Shown here: piece by piece, positions 15,568-24,465 of the stretch | Layout of the letters: every line of letters begins with the position of its first letter | Numbering within the stretch: the first letter of the stretch is position 1 | Source of the DNA: Candidatus Dadabacteria bacterium | GTDB taxonomy: Bacteria > Desulfobacterota_D > UBA1144 > Nemesobacterales > UBA2774 | Reading direction: 5' to 3' | DNA: 43,919 nt | NCBI GenBank assembly: GCA_020849425.1 | Contig: JADLGH010000020.1 | Location: forward strand, 1-43,919 | Program-made: the position numbers and the translations under genes | The notes under the pieces: generated by a model | What the model saw: only the letters and a program-made list of their open reading frames with translations | Databases searched by the model: none | Told to the model about the DNA's origin: nothing

Positions 15568-16800
15568 CTAAAAAAACTCCTGAAACCAGTTTTTCATGCT
15601 ATCAAATATTTTTTTGAACACATTCTCGTCCCTTATGCGGAGCTTCTTGTCCCCCTTGTACTCGACGCCGTACAAAACGAGCCCGACGCCGGTCGAATAA
15701 ACGGGGTTGGCGATGATGTCCGTAAGGCCGCCCACGTCGGTCGGAATGCCCATCCTGACGGGCATTTCGAGTATCATCTCCGCGAGCTCCACGGTGCCGT
15801 TCATTATGACGCTTCCGCCGGTGATAACCACCCCGGCCGGCGTCATGTCTTCGAGGCCCGACTTTTTTATCTCCCTTTTTGCGAGCGAGAATATCTCTTC
15901 CATCCTCGGCTCTATAACCATTGCGAGGTCCTTCCGCGAAATCTTCCTGAAATGCTTCCCGCCGACGCTCGGCACCTCTATCATCTCGTCCGGAGAAACC
16001 ATGTCGGCGATAGCCGTGCCGTATTTCTCCTTTATCCTCCTCGCTTCGGCAAGGGGCGTAGAAAGGCCGAGGGCGATGTCCCTGTCTATGTTGTCCCCGC
16101 CGAGGGTGACGTTCTCCGTGTACCTTATGCTGCCGCCTATGAATATCGCTATGTCCGTCGTTCCGCCGCCGCAGTCTATGAGGACGACGCCTATCTCCTT
16201 CTCGTCGTCCGTGAGCACGGCCTCGCTCGACGCGAGCTGCTCCAGCACGACGTCCGCGACGTCCATACCCGCTCCGTGTATGCACTTTACGAGGTTCTGC
16301 GCGGCCGTCACCTGCCCCGTAACTATGTGGACCCTCGTTTCGAGCTTTATGCCGTAAATCCCTATCGGATCCCTTATGCCGCTCTGGCCGTCTATCATGT
16401 ATTCCTGCGGAATCACATGAATTATTTCCCTGTCTGCCGGTATGAGCACGGCGTTTGCGGATTCGATGACCCTCTCGATATCCTTTTTCGCAACCTCGCG
16501 GTCGCGGATCGTTATCATCCCGTGGCCGCTTATGCCCTTTATGTGTCCGCCTGCGATGCCGACGAATACGGTCCTTATCTCGCAGCCGGCCATGTGCTCG
16601 GCTTCCTCGACCGCGTGCTTAACGGACTGTATGGTGTTCTCTATGTTTACGACCACGCCGCGCTTGAGGCCATAGGACGGATACGTTCCGACCCCTATTA
16701 TTTCGACCTCACCTGTCTTGGGATTGACTTCGCCGACGATGGCGCAGATTTTGGTTGTCCCGATATCGAGACCGACTATTATTTCTCTCTCACTACCCAT
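15568..16800 (-). CDS. ftsA: Cell division protein FtsA
   Basis: An actin-like ATPase that tethers FtsZ to the membrane and signals to the divisome. It has the phosphate-1 motif GLDIGTTKICAIVG at the N-terminus, the SHS2-type 1C domain after it, DCGGGTTDIAIF (phosphate 2), and a VVITGGSVIMNG adenosine motif. The C-terminus ends in a basic amphipathic helix (KKIFDSMKNWFQEFF), the membrane-targeting sequence. I choose ATG 16800 (410 residues) over GTG 16815, because GGAG stands 6 nt before it. The start overlaps the end of ftsQ by 8 bp. Confidence 0.97.
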   Translation of the reverse strand: MGSEREIIVGLDIGTTKICAIVGEVNPKTGEVEIIGVGTYPSYGLKRGVVVNIENTIQSVKHAVEEAEHMAGCEIRTVFVGIAGGHIKGISGHGMITIRDREVAKKDIERVIESANAVLIPADREIIHVIPQEYMIDGQSGIRDPIGIYGIKLETRVHIVTGQVTAAQNLVKCIHGAGMDVADVVLEQLASSEAVLTDDEKEIGVVLIDCGGGTTDIAIFIGGSIRYTENVTLGGDNIDRDIALGLSTPLAEARRIKEKYGTAIADMVSPDEMIEVPSVGGKHFRKISRKDLAMVIEPRMEEIFSLAKREIKKSGLEDMTPAGVVITGGSVIMNGTVELAEMILEMPVRMGIPTDVGGLTDIIANPVYSTGVGLVLYGVEYKGDKKLRIRDENVFKKIFDSMKNWFQEFF

Positions 16801-17548
16801 CCTGTGCTCCAGCACTCTTTTCCGGCTGTCTGAAATTCACGACTCCTTTCGAGCCCGAGCTCACGTTGATATACGACTCCGAAAGGCCGAGAGTGTCCGA
16901 ATACCTGAGTATCTTTTCCAGATTGTCCCACTTCTCGGCTATCTTGTCTCTATCGAATTCAATTCTTAGTTTGTCGTTCGTGAATACATTTATTCCGTAA
17001 AGGGAATCGACGTGGACCTCCGATATTTCATCCCATTTCAGCGTGCTGCTGTTCTTGGATAATTTCAGGATATCGAGGGCCTCGTTCAGTAGTTCCGGGT
17101 CCTTTATACCTTCGCCGATAAGGACCGGAAAATCAAGACCGAGATCGAAATTACCGGTGTCGAGCACCTGCCCGTCACGGCTCATGTAGAGCGGCTTTCC
17201 CTCCTCCCCGAGCACTATGCAGAAAACCTCGGCTTCCCTGATCTCGATGTGAACCTTTTTGGGGAATTCCTTTACGACTTCGACCGTGCTTATCCAGCGG
17301 TTTTTCTTTATGTCTTCCTCGACCTGGTCCTCGAAAAAGAAGATACTGCTGACGCCTTCCCTGATGCCGGAGCGCTTTATTATCTCCTTCGAGGTTATCC
17401 GGTTGTTGCCCGTAACAACTATCTCCTCGACGGTGAACATCCCGAGCCGGAGCGTAACGTAGCAGGCCGCCGCTATCGCCGCCAGGACGACGAAAACGGA
17501 GACCGCGATTAGAACCTTTTTCCAGGCGAATCCGCTGTTCTCTTCCAA
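16793..17548 (-). CDS. ftsQ: Cell division protein FtsQ
   Basis: A bitopic divisome protein linking early and late division proteins. The 251-residue product has a short cytoplasmic start, one transmembrane segment (about 11-35, VLIAVSVFVVLAAIAAACYV), then a POTRA domain (FTVEEIVVTGNNRITSKEII) and a beta domain. The start codon is TTG at 17548, with GGGAAG about 9 nt upstream. It lies 2 nt after the murB stop. In many genomes a ddl gene precedes ftsQ; none does here. Confidence 0.93.
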   Translation of the reverse strand: MEENSGFAWKKVLIAVSVFVVLAAIAAACYVTLRLGMFTVEEIVVTGNNRITSKEIIKRSGIREGVSSIFFFEDQVEEDIKKNRWISTVEVVKEFPKKVHIEIREAEVFCIVLGEEGKPLYMSRDGQVLDTGNFDLGLDFPVLIGEGIKDPELLNEALDILKLSKNSSTLKWDEISEVHVDSLYGINVFTNDKLRIEFDRDKIAEKWDNLEKILRYSDTLGLSESYINVSSGSKGVVNFRQPEKSAGAQDG

Positions 17549-17550
17549 GC

Positions 17551-18447
17551 CTATTTCTTCCCTATGATCCTGACCTCGGTTTCGAGGGTTATTCCCCTCT
17601 TTTCACGCGCCTCTTTCTTGGCCGTCTCTATCAGAGAAAGCACGTCGCTCGCAGTCGCGCCGCCGGCGTTAATTATAAAATTCGCGTGGAGCTCCGAAAA
17701 GCGCGCCCCGCCGATGCCGTATCCCTTGAGGCCGAGCTCCTCGATGAGCCTCCCTGCCGCCATCTCGGGCGGGTTCTTGAATATCGAGCCCGTATTCGAC
17801 ATCCTGATGGGCTGTGTGCGGCTCCTCTTTTCCATGTATTCCTTAACGTTCTTTTCAATTGCCGCCTTGTCGCCGGGCCCGAGGCCGAATTCGGCCCTCG
17901 TAATCACGCACCCGGGCGGAAGGTGGCTCTTCCTGTATTCGAATTTGATGTCTTCTCTTTTAATCTCTATTTCGCGCCCGCCCGACCACGCCCACACCCG
18001 CGTAAGCGCGTCCTTTATCTCGCCCCCGTTTGCGCCGGCGTTCATGAACACCCCGCCGCCGACAGTCCCCGGTATGCCGGCCGCGAACTCGAACCCGGTA
18101 AGCCCTGCCTTTATAGTCTTGTTTAGTATCGCCCCGAGTATGGCCCCCGTCTCTGCGTGGACAGTAGCGTCTTCCCTTATCTCGATATTGCGGAGCTTGG
18201 TCGTGGATATGACGACGCCCTTTATACCGCCGTCGTAGACGACCGTATTCGAGCCCGCTCCGAGCACCACCCACGGTATGTCCGAGCCCGAAAGAATGTC
18301 GAGCAGCCTGCATAGCTCGCCGACGCTGCCGGGGGTGACGACCAGCTCCGCCTCGCCGCCGACCCTGAGCGACGTATACCTGCTCATCGGGTACTGCCGT
18401 TCGACCTCGCACCCCATTTCCCGGGCGCTCTCCGCGAAAGCCCTCAT
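17551..18447 (-). CDS. murB: UDP-N-acetylenolpyruvoylglucosamine reductase
   Basis: MurB is the FAD enzyme that reduces UDP-GlcNAc-enolpyruvate to UDP-MurNAc with NADPH. From ATG 18447 it has 298 residues. YTSLRVGGEAELVV and LGAGSNTVVYDGGIKGVVI form the FAD domain, AGIPGTVGGGVFMNAGANGG contacts the pyrophosphate, and GSIFKNP contains the serine proton donor. The latter pattern and the length fit the type II MurB found outside enterobacteria. The start overlaps the murC stop (ATGA); an open frame 12 codons further upstream lies inside murC and is rejected. Confidence 0.96.
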   Translation of the reverse strand: MRAFAESAREMGCEVERQYPMSRYTSLRVGGEAELVVTPGSVGELCRLLDILSGSDIPWVVLGAGSNTVVYDGGIKGVVISTTKLRNIEIREDATVHAETGAILGAILNKTIKAGLTGFEFAAGIPGTVGGGVFMNAGANGGEIKDALTRVWAWSGGREIEIKREDIKFEYRKSHLPPGCVITRAEFGLGPGDKAAIEKNVKEYMEKRSRTQPIRMSNTGSIFKNPPEMAAGRLIEELGLKGYGIGGARFSELHANFIINAGGATASDVLSLIETAKKEAREKRGITLETEVRIIGKK

Positions 18448-19814
18448 CCGATTTCCTCTGCTATCCTTTCCGAGACCATCCATACGTTGCCGGCCCCCAG
18501 CGTTATTACGACGTCCCCCGGCTTTACGGCCTTCATCACCCTGGTGACTATATCCTCCCCGCTGCCGTTCGAATAGAAAACATTCTTATGCCCCGATTGC
18601 TTTAACGATTCATAGAGCGCCTTTGACGACACGCCCTCTATGGGCTCTTCCCCCGCGGGGTAAATATCCAGTAGATAGAGCATGTCCGTGTCTAAAAGCG
18701 CGCGCGTGAAATCGTCGAAGAGAAGGCGCGTCCTCGAATACCTGTGCGGCTGGAATATGGCGACTATCCTCCCGAGCCCCGAATCCTTGACGGCGCTCAG
18801 CGTGGCCCTTATCTCGTTCGGATGATGGGCGTAATCGTCGAGGACGATGACGTCCTTTCCCTGCCCCTTTATCTGGAGCCGCCTGTCTATGCCGCTGAAT
18901 TCGGAGAGGCCCTCCTTCACTTGCCCGAACGTCATCCCGAGCTCCATCCCGACCGCCACCGCCGCGAGGGCGTTCTGTGCGTTGTGCATCCCGGGGACGT
19001 TGAGTGTTATGCTTCCGAGCGGCGAGCCGTCGAGAATGACGTCGAATTCGGTCCTGAACCCGCTTATCCTGACGTTCTCGGCGCGGAGAGAGGCGTCCCC
19101 GTTAAACCCGTACGTGACCGCCCTTTTTTCGAAGGACTCCGCTATGCGCCTCACGTTCGGGCAGTCCGTGCACAGTACCGAAAGCCCGTAGAACGGCACC
19201 TTATCCACGAAGTCCGTAAACGCCTTTTCGAGCCCCGCGAACGTCTTGTAATGGTCGAGGTGCTCCTCGTCTATATTCGTCAGGACGGAGATCACGGGCG
19301 AGAGGAGAAGAAAGGAGCCGTCGCTCTCGTCCGCCTCGACGACCATGAAACTCCCCTTTCCGAGGCGGGCGTTCGTGCCCATGGTCTTCACCTTTCCGCC
19401 GACCACTATAGTCGGGTCGAGCCCTCCGTGGGAAAGGACGGCCGAAATCATCGACGTCGTTGTCGTCTTGCCGTGGCTCCCGGCGACGGCAATGCCGTAA
19501 CGGAGCCTCATCAGCTCCGCCAGCATCTGCGCCCTCGGGATGACGGGTATGCCCGCCCTCCTCGCTTCGACGACCTCGGGGTTCCGTTCGTTCACGGCCG
19601 AGGACACGACGACCACGCCCGCCCCTTCCACGTTTTCGGGGCTGTGGCCTATGGTCACCTTCGCCCCGATCTCCTTTAATCTTTTTACAGTGGCGGACTC
19701 CTTCATGTCGGAGCCCGTTATCGTATATCCCATGTTTACGAGGACTTCGGCTATGCCGCTCATGCCTATGCCGCCGATGCCCACAAAATGTAATCGCTTG
19801 ATTCTTCCGTACAC
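18444..19814 (-). CDS. murC: UDP-N-acetylmuramate--L-alanine ligase
   Basis: MurC adds the first amino acid, L-alanine, to UDP-MurNAc using ATP. The 456-residue product opens with HFVGIGGIGMSGIAEVL (UDP-binding), has the P-loop GSHGKTTTTSM, the Mur ligase block NIDEEHLDHY, and DDYAHHPNEIRATL near the third domain. It starts at GTG 19814, which shares one base with the murG stop (TAGTG). GGAG lies 7 nt before the start. murG-murC-murB is the order commonly seen outside the gamma-proteobacteria. Confidence 0.98.
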   Translation of the reverse strand: MYGRIKRLHFVGIGGIGMSGIAEVLVNMGYTITGSDMKESATVKRLKEIGAKVTIGHSPENVEGAGVVVVSSAVNERNPEVVEARRAGIPVIPRAQMLAELMRLRYGIAVAGSHGKTTTTSMISAVLSHGGLDPTIVVGGKVKTMGTNARLGKGSFMVVEADESDGSFLLLSPVISVLTNIDEEHLDHYKTFAGLEKAFTDFVDKVPFYGLSVLCTDCPNVRRIAESFEKRAVTYGFNGDASLRAENVRISGFRTEFDVILDGSPLGSITLNVPGMHNAQNALAAVAVGMELGMTFGQVKEGLSEFSGIDRRLQIKGQGKDVIVLDDYAHHPNEIRATLSAVKDSGLGRIVAIFQPHRYSRTRLLFDDFTRALLDTDMLYLLDIYPAGEEPIEGVSSKALYESLKQSGHKNVFYSNGSGEDIVTRVMKAVKPGDVVITLGAGNVWMVSERIAEEIG

Positions 19815-20884
19815 TAATTCGCTCCTGCCAGCATATATATCCGGTCGACTATATCCGAAGCCGCCCCCGGCCTCCCGAGCCCAAGAGCCGCCCGGGACAT
19901 CCTATCTAGTTTGTCTTTCTGAAGGACGTTGGTCAATGCCCCCGCGAGATTCCCGGGCTCGGCCTCGCCGTCCGGCATGACGACGGCCGCACCCGCCCTT
20001 TCGAGGGACCTAGCATTCGCCATCTGGTGATCGTTGGTGGCATAGGGGTAGGGTATAAGTAGCGACGGTTTTCCGAGGGCCGTAATCTCGGCGACGGTGC
20101 CCGCGCCCGAGCGCGCTATGACGAAGTCGGCCTCGGCGTAGCTCCCCGCCATGTCGTCTATGAAGGGCGCGACGCGGGCGGGAATGCCGTAACTTTCGTA
20201 CGCCTTTTTCACGGATTCGACATCCTTCGCGCCGGCCTGGTGTATGACGGACAGGTCCTTTCTCCCGAGCATCGACAGCGCCTCCGGGACGGAAACGTTA
20301 AGCCTCCTGGCGCCCTGGCTCCCGCCGAAAACGAGTATCGTAAGCCCCTTCGGTTTCTCGCCTCCCGGATTTCCCGAGAGGATGTCCCTCCTTACGGGGT
20401 TACCGGTCACTACGACCTTCCCCCGGGGGAAGAACGCCGCGGCGGCGTCGAAGGTGGTGAATACCTTTTTCACGAACCTCCCGAGAATGCGGTTCGCGAT
20501 TCCCGGGTAGGCGTTCTGCTCGCATATGGCAGTCGGCACGCCGCGTAAAAACGCCGCGAGCACCGTCGGACCCGAAACGTAGCCGCCCACACCCAGAACG
20601 ACGTCCGGTTTGAATGACTTCAGGATCGACATCGACTCTGATACGCCGGTTATCGCCGCGAAAACGGCCTTCGCGCTCCTTACCATTCCGCTCCCCTTCA
20701 TCCCCCTCGCGGTTATGTGCTCTATCCTGTAACCCCTTTTCGAGAGAATCCCGTTTTCGAGCCCCGTCTTCGTGCCTACGAACAGCACTTCGTTAGAGCC
20801 GTCCCTCCCGAGAATTTCCTCGGCGACGGAAACTGCCGGGAAGATATGTCCGCCCGTGCCGCCGCCGGCGATTATAACCTTCAT
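19814..20884 (-). CDS. murG: UDP-GlcNAc transferase forming lipid II (MurG)
   Basis: MurG transfers GlcNAc to lipid I at the inner face of the membrane to give lipid II. From ATG 20884 it has 356 residues. The N-terminal glycine-rich loop GGGTGGHIFPA, GVGGYVSGP, the second loop FGGSQGARRLN and the donor-site region RSGAGTVAEI are all present. The ATG overlaps the ftsW stop (ATGA). A longer in-frame reading upstream lies inside ftsW and is rejected. Confidence 0.98.
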   Translation of the reverse strand: MKVIIAGGGTGGHIFPAVSVAEEILGRDGSNEVLFVGTKTGLENGILSKRGYRIEHITARGMKGSGMVRSAKAVFAAITGVSESMSILKSFKPDVVLGVGGYVSGPTVLAAFLRGVPTAICEQNAYPGIANRILGRFVKKVFTTFDAAAAFFPRGKVVVTGNPVRRDILSGNPGGEKPKGLTILVFGGSQGARRLNVSVPEALSMLGRKDLSVIHQAGAKDVESVKKAYESYGIPARVAPFIDDMAGSYAEADFVIARSGAGTVAEITALGKPSLLIPYPYATNDHQMANARSLERAGAAVVMPDGEAEPGNLAGALTNVLQKDKLDRMSRAALGLGRPGAASDIVDRIYMLAGAN

Positions 20885-21996
20885 CTCGCACCCGAGCGCG
20901 AGACGTTCAATATTATTCCTATGGCCGAGAGGCACACGATAAGCGACGAGCCTCCGTAGCTTATGAAAGGCAGCGTGAGCCCCTTGGTCGGGAAGAGGCC
21001 GACGGCGACGGCCATGTTGATGCCCGCCTGTATAGCGATGAGTAGAACGCAGCCGAAAACGAGGTAGCATCCGAAGAGGTCCGGGGCGCGGAGCGAAACC
21101 CTGAGGCTCCTTATGAAGAGGACCGCGAAGCCCGCTATAACGAGCGCTATGCCGATGAAGCCCAGCTCCTCACCTATTATAGAGAATATGAAGTCCGTAT
21201 GGGCCTGCGGCAGGAAGAAGAGCTTCTGCGAGCTGTCGCCGAGCCCCGTTCCGTACACCCCGCCCATGGCGAAGGCTATGAAGGACTGTATGGCCTGGTA
21301 GCCCGAGCCGAGCGGGTCCTGCCACGGATCCATGAACGACGTAACCCTGTTCATCCTGTAGCCCTTGGTGATGATGGCGAGGACGAGGAATATGGCCGAT
21401 ATGACGCCCACGGGGACCAGGTACTTCATCTTCACGTCGCCGATGAACAGCATGCCGAAAAGTACCGCCAGCATTATCGTCGCGCTCCCGAAATCGGGCT
21501 CCAGGAGCACCAGCAGCACGTAGACGCCGGCGATGAGGACGTGCGATGCGAAGCCGACGATGAAATTATCGAGCTTGTCCCTTTTCTTCGTGAGCGAGTG
21601 CGCCAGGTAAAAGACCAGAATGTACTTCGCCACCTCGGACGGCTGGAACGTGAAGAATCCTATGTCTATCCACCTCCGCGCGCCGCCGACTTCCTTGCCT
21701 ATCCCGGGGATGAGGACGATAATGAGCATGAAGAGCCCGAAGAGATACGCCGGGTAAACAAGCTTTCTAAGGAGCCTATAATCGATACGCATAAGGACGA
21801 GCATCGAAAGAATCCCTATGGCGAGATATACGGAATGACGTATAAGGAAATAATTCGCGTTCCCGTACATCTCGAGCGAGTAGACCGAGCTCGTGCTGTA
21901 TACCATGAGGACCCCCACGGCCGTCAGAAACGCGGCCGAGAGTATAACCCCCACATCGTAACTGCCACCCTTCGCCGAATTAAATATTCCTAACAA
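20881..21996 (-). CDS. ftsW: SEDS peptidoglycan polymerase FtsW
   Basis: FtsW is the septal SEDS glycosyltransferase that polymerises lipid II together with FtsI. The 371-residue product has about ten hydrophobic segments. Family blocks include PSEVAKYILVFYLAH, LLEPDFGSATIM, GSGYQAIQSFIA and the C-terminal LPFISYGGSSLI. The start appears to be TTG at 21996, with AGGAGG at 22012-22007, 10 nt upstream inside the end of murD; the two genes overlap by 17 bp. It is named FtsW, not RodA, because of its dcw position. Confidence 0.96.
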   Translation of the reverse strand: MLGIFNSAKGGSYDVGVILSAAFLTAVGVLMVYSTSSVYSLEMYGNANYFLIRHSVYLAIGILSMLVLMRIDYRLLRKLVYPAYLFGLFMLIIVLIPGIGKEVGGARRWIDIGFFTFQPSEVAKYILVFYLAHSLTKKRDKLDNFIVGFASHVLIAGVYVLLVLLEPDFGSATIMLAVLFGMLFIGDVKMKYLVPVGVISAIFLVLAIITKGYRMNRVTSFMDPWQDPLGSGYQAIQSFIAFAMGGVYGTGLGDSSQKLFFLPQAHTDFIFSIIGEELGFIGIALVIAGFAVLFIRSLRVSLRAPDLFGCYLVFGCVLLIAIQAGINMAVAVGLFPTKGLTLPFISYGGSSLIVCLSAIGIILNVSRSGAR

Positions 21997-23302
21997 TGTC
22001 CTTATACCTCCTTCCTCTTTCTTCGTATGAGCCGAACATGTCGAAGCTCGAACATGCGGGTGAGAACAGCACGGTATCGCCCGGGGCGAGGCTCCCGAGC
22101 GCCTTACCGACCGCGTCTTCGAGCGAATCCGCGAGGACGGTTTCGGCGTCCCCGCCGAGATCCTCCCGCATCCTGAACCTCGATTCCCCGAACAGAACCA
22201 GCAGCTTCACCTTCTCCCTTACCGAACCCCTGAGCGGCTCGTAGCTGACGCCCTTGTCCTTCCCCCCGGCAATGAGAATAATCGGCGCGGGGAGGCTTTC
22301 GAGCGCGCGCTCAGTCGCCCCCGGGCTCGTGGACTTGGAATCGTTATAGAATCTCGCGCCCCTTATCTCTCCCAGGAGCTCGTTCCTGTGGGGCAGGGGA
22401 TCGAACCCGAGGACGGCCCTTTCTATCACCTCCGGCGAAGCGCCCATTACGCGCGTCGCCGCTATGGCGGCCATGACGTTTTCGACGTTGTGATAACCCG
22501 CGAGCTTCATGCCCGTAAGGTCGTAGGTCTCGCCGCCGAACACGACATCCGTCCCGTCGTAAGAGACTGCGTTCCCGGGCCCTCCGAACGGGAGCCTCTT
22601 CGACTTCATGCGATTTACATAGCGGGCGATGACCTCGTCGTCCGCCTTGTAAATGCACCAGTCCCCGGGGGTCTGGTTCGCGAATATTTTCATCTTCGAC
22701 TCGGCGTATTCCTCGAACGAAGAATGATGATCTAGGTGGTTAGGGGAGACGTTCAGCACGACTGCGACGTTCGGGCGGAATGTCTTTACGCCCTGGAGCT
22801 GAAAGCTGCTGAGCTCGAGGACGAGCACGTCGTATTCGTCCTCTTTCCCGACTATGGAAACGAGCGGCGTTCCGATATTCGCCCCGAGGAATACGTGCTT
22901 TCCGCCCCTTTCGAGTATATCCGCTATGAGTGTGGACGTAGTCGTCTTGCCGTTAGAGCCCGTGACGGCGATCACCGGCTTGTCCAGGAACCTCGAAGCG
23001 AGCTCGACCTCGCTCATTATCTCCGCGCCCCTCTTCGCCGCCTCCCTGAGCGGCGGAATGTCGAAAGGCACCCCCGGGCTCGGGATTATAAGGTCGGCCG
23101 CGAGGAACGTCCCGGCGGTGTGTCCGCCAGTTTCGAGCTCGACGCCGAGGGATTTCAGCTCCGCCGCCTTCTCGCCGAGCTTCTCCTCGGAAGCCCCCTC
23201 GCTGAGCGAGACCGAAGCCCCCCTGCCGACTAAAAACCTGGCGGTTTCCATACCTGTTTTTCCGGCGCCTACGACGAGCACCTTCATTCCCTTAAGCTCC
23301 AT
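21980..23302 (-). CDS. murD: UDP-N-acetylmuramoylalanine--D-glutamate ligase
   Basis: MurD adds D-glutamate to UDP-MurNAc-L-Ala. The product has about 440 residues. The N-terminal UDP-binding domain begins MKVLVVGAGKTGMETARFL, the P-loop is VTGSNGKTTTSTLI, and the central domain has VSPNHLDHH. YNDSKSTSPGATERAL and ILIAGGKDKG mark the C-terminal region, including the DSK motif typical of MurD. ATG 23302 is favoured; TTG 23305 and an internal ATG six codons later are also possible, and the Shine-Dalgarno does not decide. Confidence 0.97.
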   Translation of the reverse strand: MELKGMKVLVVGAGKTGMETARFLVGRGASVSLSEGASEEKLGEKAAELKSLGVELETGGHTAGTFLAADLIIPSPGVPFDIPPLREAAKRGAEIMSEVELASRFLDKPVIAVTGSNGKTTTSTLIADILERGGKHVFLGANIGTPLVSIVGKEDEYDVLVLELSSFQLQGVKTFRPNVAVVLNVSPNHLDHHSSFEEYAESKMKIFANQTPGDWCIYKADDEVIARYVNRMKSKRLPFGGPGNAVSYDGTDVVFGGETYDLTGMKLAGYHNVENVMAAIAATRVMGASPEVIERAVLGFDPLPHRNELLGEIRGARFYNDSKSTSPGATERALESLPAPIILIAGGKDKGVSYEPLRGSVREKVKLLVLFGESRFRMREDLGGDAETVLADSLEDAVGKALGSLAPGDTVLFSPACSSFDMFGSYEERGRRYKDIVRNI

Positions 23303-23352
23303 CAAATTTCATTCACCATGCCTTGCACATCGATATAATTCCTTCCTTCACC

Positions 23353-24462
23353 TTATCTCAGCTTCAGGGTCGATAGCGCAAAGAGGGCGAGGACGAGACA
23401 TATTATCCAGAAGCGTATTACGACCTTCGACTCCGACCATCCGCTCAGCTCGAAGTGATGATGAAGAGGGGCCATCCTGAAGATCCTCTTCCGCGTGAGC
23501 TTGAAAGACGCGACCTGGAGTATGACGGACATCGCCTCCGCGGCGAACAAACCGCCTACCACGATAAGGAGTATTTCCTGTTTGATCGTGAGCGCGACCG
23601 CGCCTATCGCGGCGCCGAGGGCTAAAGAGCCGACGTCGCCCCTGAAGATCTGCGCCGGGTGCGAGTTATACCAGAGACACCCGAGACACGCCCCGCCGAC
23701 TGCGGCCAGAAAGACGGCGAGCTCGCCCGCCTCGGGGATGTAGGGTATCTGGAGGTACTTCGAGAATTCCGCGTTACCGGCCAGGTACGCGAATACGATA
23801 TACGTCCCGGCGGCGACGACTATGGCCCCTATCGCGAGCCCGTCGAGCCCGTCCGTAAGGTTAACCCCGTTCGACGCCCCGACGACCGCGAGCACCGCGA
23901 ACGGGAGATAAAGCCACCCCAGGTTTATAACGGCCTTTTTAAAGAACGGCAGCATGACGGACGTGAACGGATAATCGGCCACCTTGTCCGCGCTGAGCGA
24001 CATCTTGAACCCGTCTATGTCGGCCATGAGAACGAGGACGAACAGGAATGCGAAGAATATCTGGAGGATGAATTTCTCCCGAGCCCTCATCCCCCTTTTT
24101 CTCGTGAATTTGAGCCAGTCGTCCAAAAACCCTATAAGGGCGTAGCTCAGCGTAAAGAGGATCACCGCCCAGACGACCTCGCTCGTGATGTTGGTCCAGA
24201 GGAGGGCCGAGAACATGATGGCCACGACTATAAAGGCACCGCCCATAGTCGGCGTCCCGGCCTTGGATTTATGCGTTTCGGGGCCGTCGTCCCTTATATT
24301 CTCCCCGAACTGCCTTCTGGTCAGGAACCCTATGAAAACCCCGCCGAGGACGAGACTTATCAGAAAAGCGGTCACCCCCGCCCCGAACGAACGGAATGTG
24401 ATGTACCTGAATACATTGAACAGGATAGAATCGTCGTTCAGCAGATAAAGAAGGTAAAACAT
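23353..24462 (-). CDS. mraY: Phospho-MurNAc-pentapeptide transferase (MraY)
   Basis: MraY makes lipid I by moving phospho-MurNAc-pentapeptide to undecaprenyl phosphate in the inner membrane. The 369-residue polytopic protein (about ten membrane segments) has GTPTMGG after the first segment, the metal-binding DD in LIGFLDDWLK, NLTDGLDGLAIG, and the HHH motif in APLHHHFELSGW. GGAG stands 8 nt before ATG 24462. It lies 3 nt after the murF stop. Confidence 0.98.
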   Translation of the reverse strand: MFYLLYLLNDDSILFNVFRYITFRSFGAGVTAFLISLVLGGVFIGFLTRRQFGENIRDDGPETHKSKAGTPTMGGAFIVVAIMFSALLWTNITSEVVWAVILFTLSYALIGFLDDWLKFTRKRGMRAREKFILQIFFAFLFVLVLMADIDGFKMSLSADKVADYPFTSVMLPFFKKAVINLGWLYLPFAVLAVVGASNGVNLTDGLDGLAIGAIVVAAGTYIVFAYLAGNAEFSKYLQIPYIPEAGELAVFLAAVGGACLGCLWYNSHPAQIFRGDVGSLALGAAIGAVALTIKQEILLIVVGGLFAAEAMSVILQVASFKLTRKRIFRMAPLHHHFELSGWSESKVVIRFWIICLVLALFALSTLKLR

Positions 24463-24465
24463 CCC

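Noticed and set aside
15430-16833. 467-codon open frame on the plus strand opposite ftsA and the ftsZ start
   Set aside because: It is an antisense shadow of ftsA; the composition is low in plausibility and there is no ribosome-binding site.
20885-21070. N-terminal extension of the murG frame
   Set aside because: It lies inside ftsW and is Arg/His-rich; MurG homology begins at ATG 20884 in an ATGA overlap.
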